Below, one piece after another: positions 3,992-6,443 of a DNA stretch of 6,443 nt. Under the pieces are notes generated by a model. It had not been told where the DNA came from. It did no database searches and saw only the letters and a program-made list of their open reading frames with translations. Position 1 is the first letter of the stretch; every line of letters begins with the position of its first letter. The stretch spans positions 8,743 through 15,185 of the forward strand of contig NZXM01000059.1 of NCBI GenBank assembly GCA_002701965.1. The letters are read 5' to 3'. Source of the DNA: Methanobacteriota archaeon (GTDB lineage Archaea; Thermoplasmatota; Poseidoniia; Poseidoniales; Thalassarchaeaceae). The position numbers and the translations under genes are program-made.

Positions 3992-6443
3992 CTACTCTTC
4001 TCTTCTCATTTCTGCATTATATCGCAAGTAAGCGAAGGTCGAGAATAAGATCAAAAGCGCCAATGAAAGAACCACTGCGGGGCTACAAAGTGTTGCGAGT
4101 AACGAGCGTTCATCAGATTGAGAGAAGGCGCCAACGCCAGGGTCCAAGGGGTCTAAATCTGCTGAATCAGGTACGCCATCTCCGTCATCATCTTCGTCGG
4201 CAACCAAGTCGGTTTCACAATTAATGGTGACTGAATTGGGGAGCCCATCATCATCGGTATCGTGATGTGCACAGGAATCGAAGGGGAACAAATCGACATC
4301 ATCTCGGAAGTTGTCATTGTCATCATCCACATCGAACACATCGGGCCCACAGAATCGGTTGTTCAGCGCATCCCACCAAGCATTGGGACCTGTGGATGGG
4401 CAACTGTCAATGTAGTCGTTGTCGGCATCTGCCGCGTTGACTGTGATTGCCACTGTGGCTGTTCCTTCAGCCCCGTGAACATCAATCGCAGTTGCCCTCA
4501 GATACCACTCTCCTTGCTCTGTATCAGATGTGGACCCCGAAGAAGTGTCGCCAACAAGGAGGGTGTAGTCTCCACTCTCAAAGACCCAAAACCATTCGAC
4601 GATTTCGTCACCATTCGGATCTGTTGCTATGGCGGAGTAATTCATGAGTTGGCCCGCGTTGATTTCCATCGCCTGAGGTGTTTCAATTGTCACAACTGGT
4701 GGAGCATTGACTGTCAATTCGATACTTAGAAGTCGTTGTCCTGCGGTATCAAGTTGTAGTTGGCCAGTCAAAGGTAGGTATCCGGAAGCTGTTGCTGACC
4801 ACTGAGCAGTCCATGCATCCGTCATTCCCGAATCTGTGTGTGCTTCGTGAATGAGGATAAGTTGACCCGGATCAAGCCACTCAAATTGTTGCTCACCGAG
4901 CGTGAAATCGAATTCAGGGATGATCATTGACAATGTCGTTCCTTGTGGAGCGCTCACCAACCAAGTGTGTGCAACATACAATGTTGCGTCGCCAATAATC
5001 TCGACTTCGATATTGTCGTGGTCAATGACATTGGCCGACCATGGTTTGTCTAAACCATCCATGTAGATGGTGCCATCCAATTCTCCACCTTCGACACTAA
5101 ATGGAATGTTTACTGAAGAAATCGAATATGGGGCATGTAAATGGGAATTCAATACAGACACTCCAGTGCCTGTCGCTTCGTCGACATCCCCGGTCATTCG
5201 CAATGCTGTTTCGTAATCATCAATATCACAGTCGTCAATGATGGTCCCTCCTGAAGGGGTGCCGTGGATTGTGATCCCATCTCCAGTACCAAAGCCAGTC
5301 AAGTCAACACGAGTCAAACGCAACTCACTCTCTTGAATGTAAACACCGGGTGCACCACTGATGGTGGAGTCCGACATTTGAAACTCCTCGGCACCTTCGA
5401 TGCGCAATGCGGATTCGCCAATACCCGTGGAAAGTGTCATGTCGGTAACCGAAAGATCACTGTCGACCATTTGCAGGAACAATACTGTACCATCACCGTC
5501 GAAGTTGGTGCTCGTCCATCCAGAAAGTGTTCCCACACTTTGCTGAATCCAAGCACCATTCGAGCTCCCTGCACCGAGATGGATGTCCTCAACCCATAGA
5601 CTTGCATCAGTGGCCCATAGTGCATACATATCACAGCCTTCGATGGTGGTTCCATGCATATTTAGGGTTCCAGTGGCCCGAATACAGATGTCTGTTTGCG
5701 AGATGGTTCCATCGATGATTTCCAAAATACCGTTATTCGATACTGTCAGTGGGGCATCGGTAACGGCCACAGAGGAAAGAGATGCTGTGCCAGAGTCTAC
5801 TACTGTAATCGGACCTCCTGAATACAGAGTAGAGGCCATCTGCAAATGACCTCCTGAGGCCACAGTAATTCCAGCAGAATTGTAACCGCCAATCCATGCA
5901 TCACCTGCAAGAGTGGTGCCTGCGATTTCAATGCCGATTTCTGGTGCAAGTGAGAGTTCAGTATCAGCCATGATTTCCAATGTATTTCCTGCGCTCACCA
6001 CCAAATCATGGCCAAGGTGCCAAGGGGAAAAGACTGATTCTAAACGTATTGAATTCGTAGTCACTTCTTCCTTAATCGTTGAAATCATCACTTCCATTTC
6101 GGCATTGTTAGTTGGGATCCAAGACTTATATCTATTCAGTTCCCCATATTGGATAATCACAGTTCGTTGTGAATCAGTGATTGTTTCTTCCTCATCATCG
6201 ACTGTTTTCCAAGTGAACCACGTTTCAGCTCTACCATTCTGGTCCGTGCTCTGTATCCAACCATCCACTGCAACGTCGGCATCATCAGCAGGTTCGCCGG
6301 CGTCTAACACAGTGACCGATAGGTAGCTCCTCTGTGTGAGGGAAGCGTCTTCTTCCACCGTAACAGTACCAGATGCTTGCCCTCCTGCTAGAACCAGCTC
6401 ACAATCTTGGTTGAGGTGTAATGCGCCGGAGATGGATGTATTC
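3992..6443 (-). CDS. Giant secreted beta-helix surface protein with C-terminal membrane anchor (5' end outside window)
   Basis: The frame is open from the right edge, giving 816 visible codons. The GTG at 6358 is internal, since coding-like sequence continues upstream of it without a stop. In visible order (residues counted from the edge): an Ig-like domain of the 'VTVLDAGEPADDADVAVDG...TDQNGRAETWF' type (about 35-80); a right-handed parallel beta-helix with about 12 coils (about 185-445); a linker beta-domain; a PKD/cadherin-like domain (PPVVTIETPQ...ATDPNGDEIVEW...AIDVHGAEGTATVAITV, about 580-668); four Asp-rich thrombospondin-type-3-like calcium-binding stretches (about 671-769); and one C-terminal transmembrane helix (about 785-806) followed by YNAEMRREE, whose basic end should face the cytoplasm. 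This architecture means an exported protein tethered to the cell membrane, with the beta-helix displayed outside. Beta-helices of this kind can bind or cleave polysaccharides, but I see no identifiable active site. The export signal would lie outside the window. Confidence 0.88.
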   Translation of the reverse strand, partial: NTSISGALHLNQDCELVLAGGQASGTVTVEEDASLTQRSYLSVTVLDAGEPADDADVAVDGWIQSTDQNGRAETWFTWKTVDDEEETITDSQRTVIIQYGELNRYKSWIPTNNAEMEVMISTIKEEVTTNSIRLESVFSPWHLGHDLVVSAGNTLEIMADTELSLAPEIGIEIAGTTLAGDAWIGGYNSAGITVASGGHLQMASTLYSGGPITVVDSGTASLSSVAVTDAPLTVSNNGILEIIDGTISQTDICIRATGTLNMHGTTIEGCDMYALWATDASLWVEDIHLGAGSSNGAWIQQSVGTLSGWTSTNFDGDGTVLFLQMVDSDLSVTDMTLSTGIGESALRIEGAEEFQMSDSTISGAPGVYIQESELRLTRVDLTGFGTGDGITIHGTPSGGTIIDDCDIDDYETALRMTGDVDEATGTGVSVLNSHLHAPYSISSVNIPFSVEGGELDGTIYMDGLDKPWSANVIDHDNIEVEIIGDATLYVAHTWLVSAPQGTTLSMIIPEFDFTLGEQQFEWLDPGQLILIHEAHTDSGMTDAWTAQWSATASGYLPLTGQLQLDTAGQRLLSIELTVNAPPVVTIETPQAMEINAGQLMNYSAIATDPNGDEIVEWFWVFESGDYTLLVGDTSSGSTSDTEQGEWYLRATAIDVHGAEGTATVAITVNAADADNDYIDSCPSTGPNAWWDALNNRFCGPDVFDVDDDNDNFRDDVDLFPFDSCAHHDTDDDGLPNSVTINCETDLVADEDDDGDGVPDSADLDPLDPGVGAFSQSDERSLLATLCSPAVVLSLALLILFSTFAYLRYNAEMRREE
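4025..4102 (-). other. C-terminal transmembrane anchor of the surface protein
   Basis: These codons encode LLATLCSPAVVLSLALLILFSTFAYLRY as one hydrophobic helix, with the short charged tail NAEMRREE after it. An acidic, calcium-binding stalk on one side and an Arg-containing tail on the other set the orientation: repeats outside, tail inside. No LPXTG or PGF-type sorting signal is visible, so anchoring is by the helix itself. Confidence 0.7.
4139..4429 (-). repeat. Asp-rich calcium-binding repeats (thrombospondin type 3-like)
   Basis: Four acidic stretches follow each other in the surface protein: DADNDYIDSCP, DVDDDNDNFRDDVDLFPFD, DTDDDGLPN and DEDDDGDGVPDSADLDPLDPG. The D-x-D-x-D-G-x-x-D pattern is that of calcium-binding type 3 repeats. 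Cysteines in SCP, RFCGP, DSCAHH and INCETD could pair as disulfides outside the cell. The segment joins the beta-domains to the membrane anchor and probably forms a stiff calcium-dependent stalk. Confidence 0.75.
5080..5930 (-). repeat. Protein-level beta-helix coil repeats, about 21-23 residues each
   Basis: Within the surface protein, short beta-strands recur at near-regular spacing: GITV, PITV, PLTV, ICIR, ALWA, AWIQ, VLFL, ALRI, GVYI, GITI, ALRM and YSIS. Successive steps are about 20, 20, 20, 23, 23, 22, 26, 21, 23, 24 and 26 residues. Each is followed by a turn with Gly/Asn and a second strand (for example GHLQM, GILEI, GTLNM). This is the classic PbH1-type solenoid pattern. The DNA itself is not detectably repeated, so the coils are old and diverged. 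Confidence 0.7.

Noticed and set aside
4262..4729. A 155-codon plus-strand open frame antisense to the surface protein
   Set aside because: It mirrors the Asp-rich repeat codons (GAC/GAT read as Ile/Val/Ser on the other strand) and is fully contained in the supported gene, so it is a composition artefact.
6356..6358. GTG as the start of the giant surface protein
   Set aside because: The frame stays open for 28 more codons to the window edge with coding-like sequence (ending in ...GGQASGTVTV), and no export signal follows the GTG. The true start is outside the window.

Overview
The window most likely comes from a planktonic euryarchaeon of the Marine Group II type (Poseidoniia). Three things suggest this: a PAC2-family proteasome-assembly-chaperone-like protein, a very large secreted beta-helix protein ending in Asp-rich calcium-binding repeats plus a C-terminal membrane anchor, and tightly packed genes with mixed ATG/GTG/TTG starts. 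The lineage call is an inference from protein style; no rRNA or other phylogenetic marker is present.

Layout from left to right. Positions 1-56 may hold the first 18 codons of a minus-strand gene that leaves the window (weak). Positions 138-935 on the plus strand encode a PAC2-family protein ending in Leu-Tyr-Gly, which matches the HbYX proteasome-docking motif. It converges with, and overlaps by 10 bp, the 3' end of a complete NAD-dependent DNA ligase gene (ligA, minus strand, 2977-926). Upstream of ligA on the same strand are two small membrane-protein genes, 3435-3019 and 3983-3438. Before them lies the 3' part (816 codons visible) of a giant surface beta-helix protein gene, which continues past the right edge.

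The four minus-strand genes are co-directional, with gaps of 8, 2 and 41 bp. The first three look like one translationally coupled unit: two cell-envelope proteins following a surface protein. ligA follows the only sizeable gap (41 bp). That gap holds an AT-rich TATA-like stretch and a perfect 10-bp inverted repeat that runs into the ligA GTG start codon, so ligA may have its own promoter and control site. No functional link between the envelope genes and ligA can be shown. The PAC2 protein would act in cytoplasmic proteasome assembly or activation, and LigA in nick sealing during replication and repair.

I see no rRNA, tRNA, CRISPR array, insertion sequence or attachment site, and there is no gene-free stretch longer than about 140 bases. 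No clearly new multi-gene system is visible. The best leads are the HbYX tail, the palindrome at the ligA start, and the presence of a bacterial-type ligase in what looks like an archaeon.
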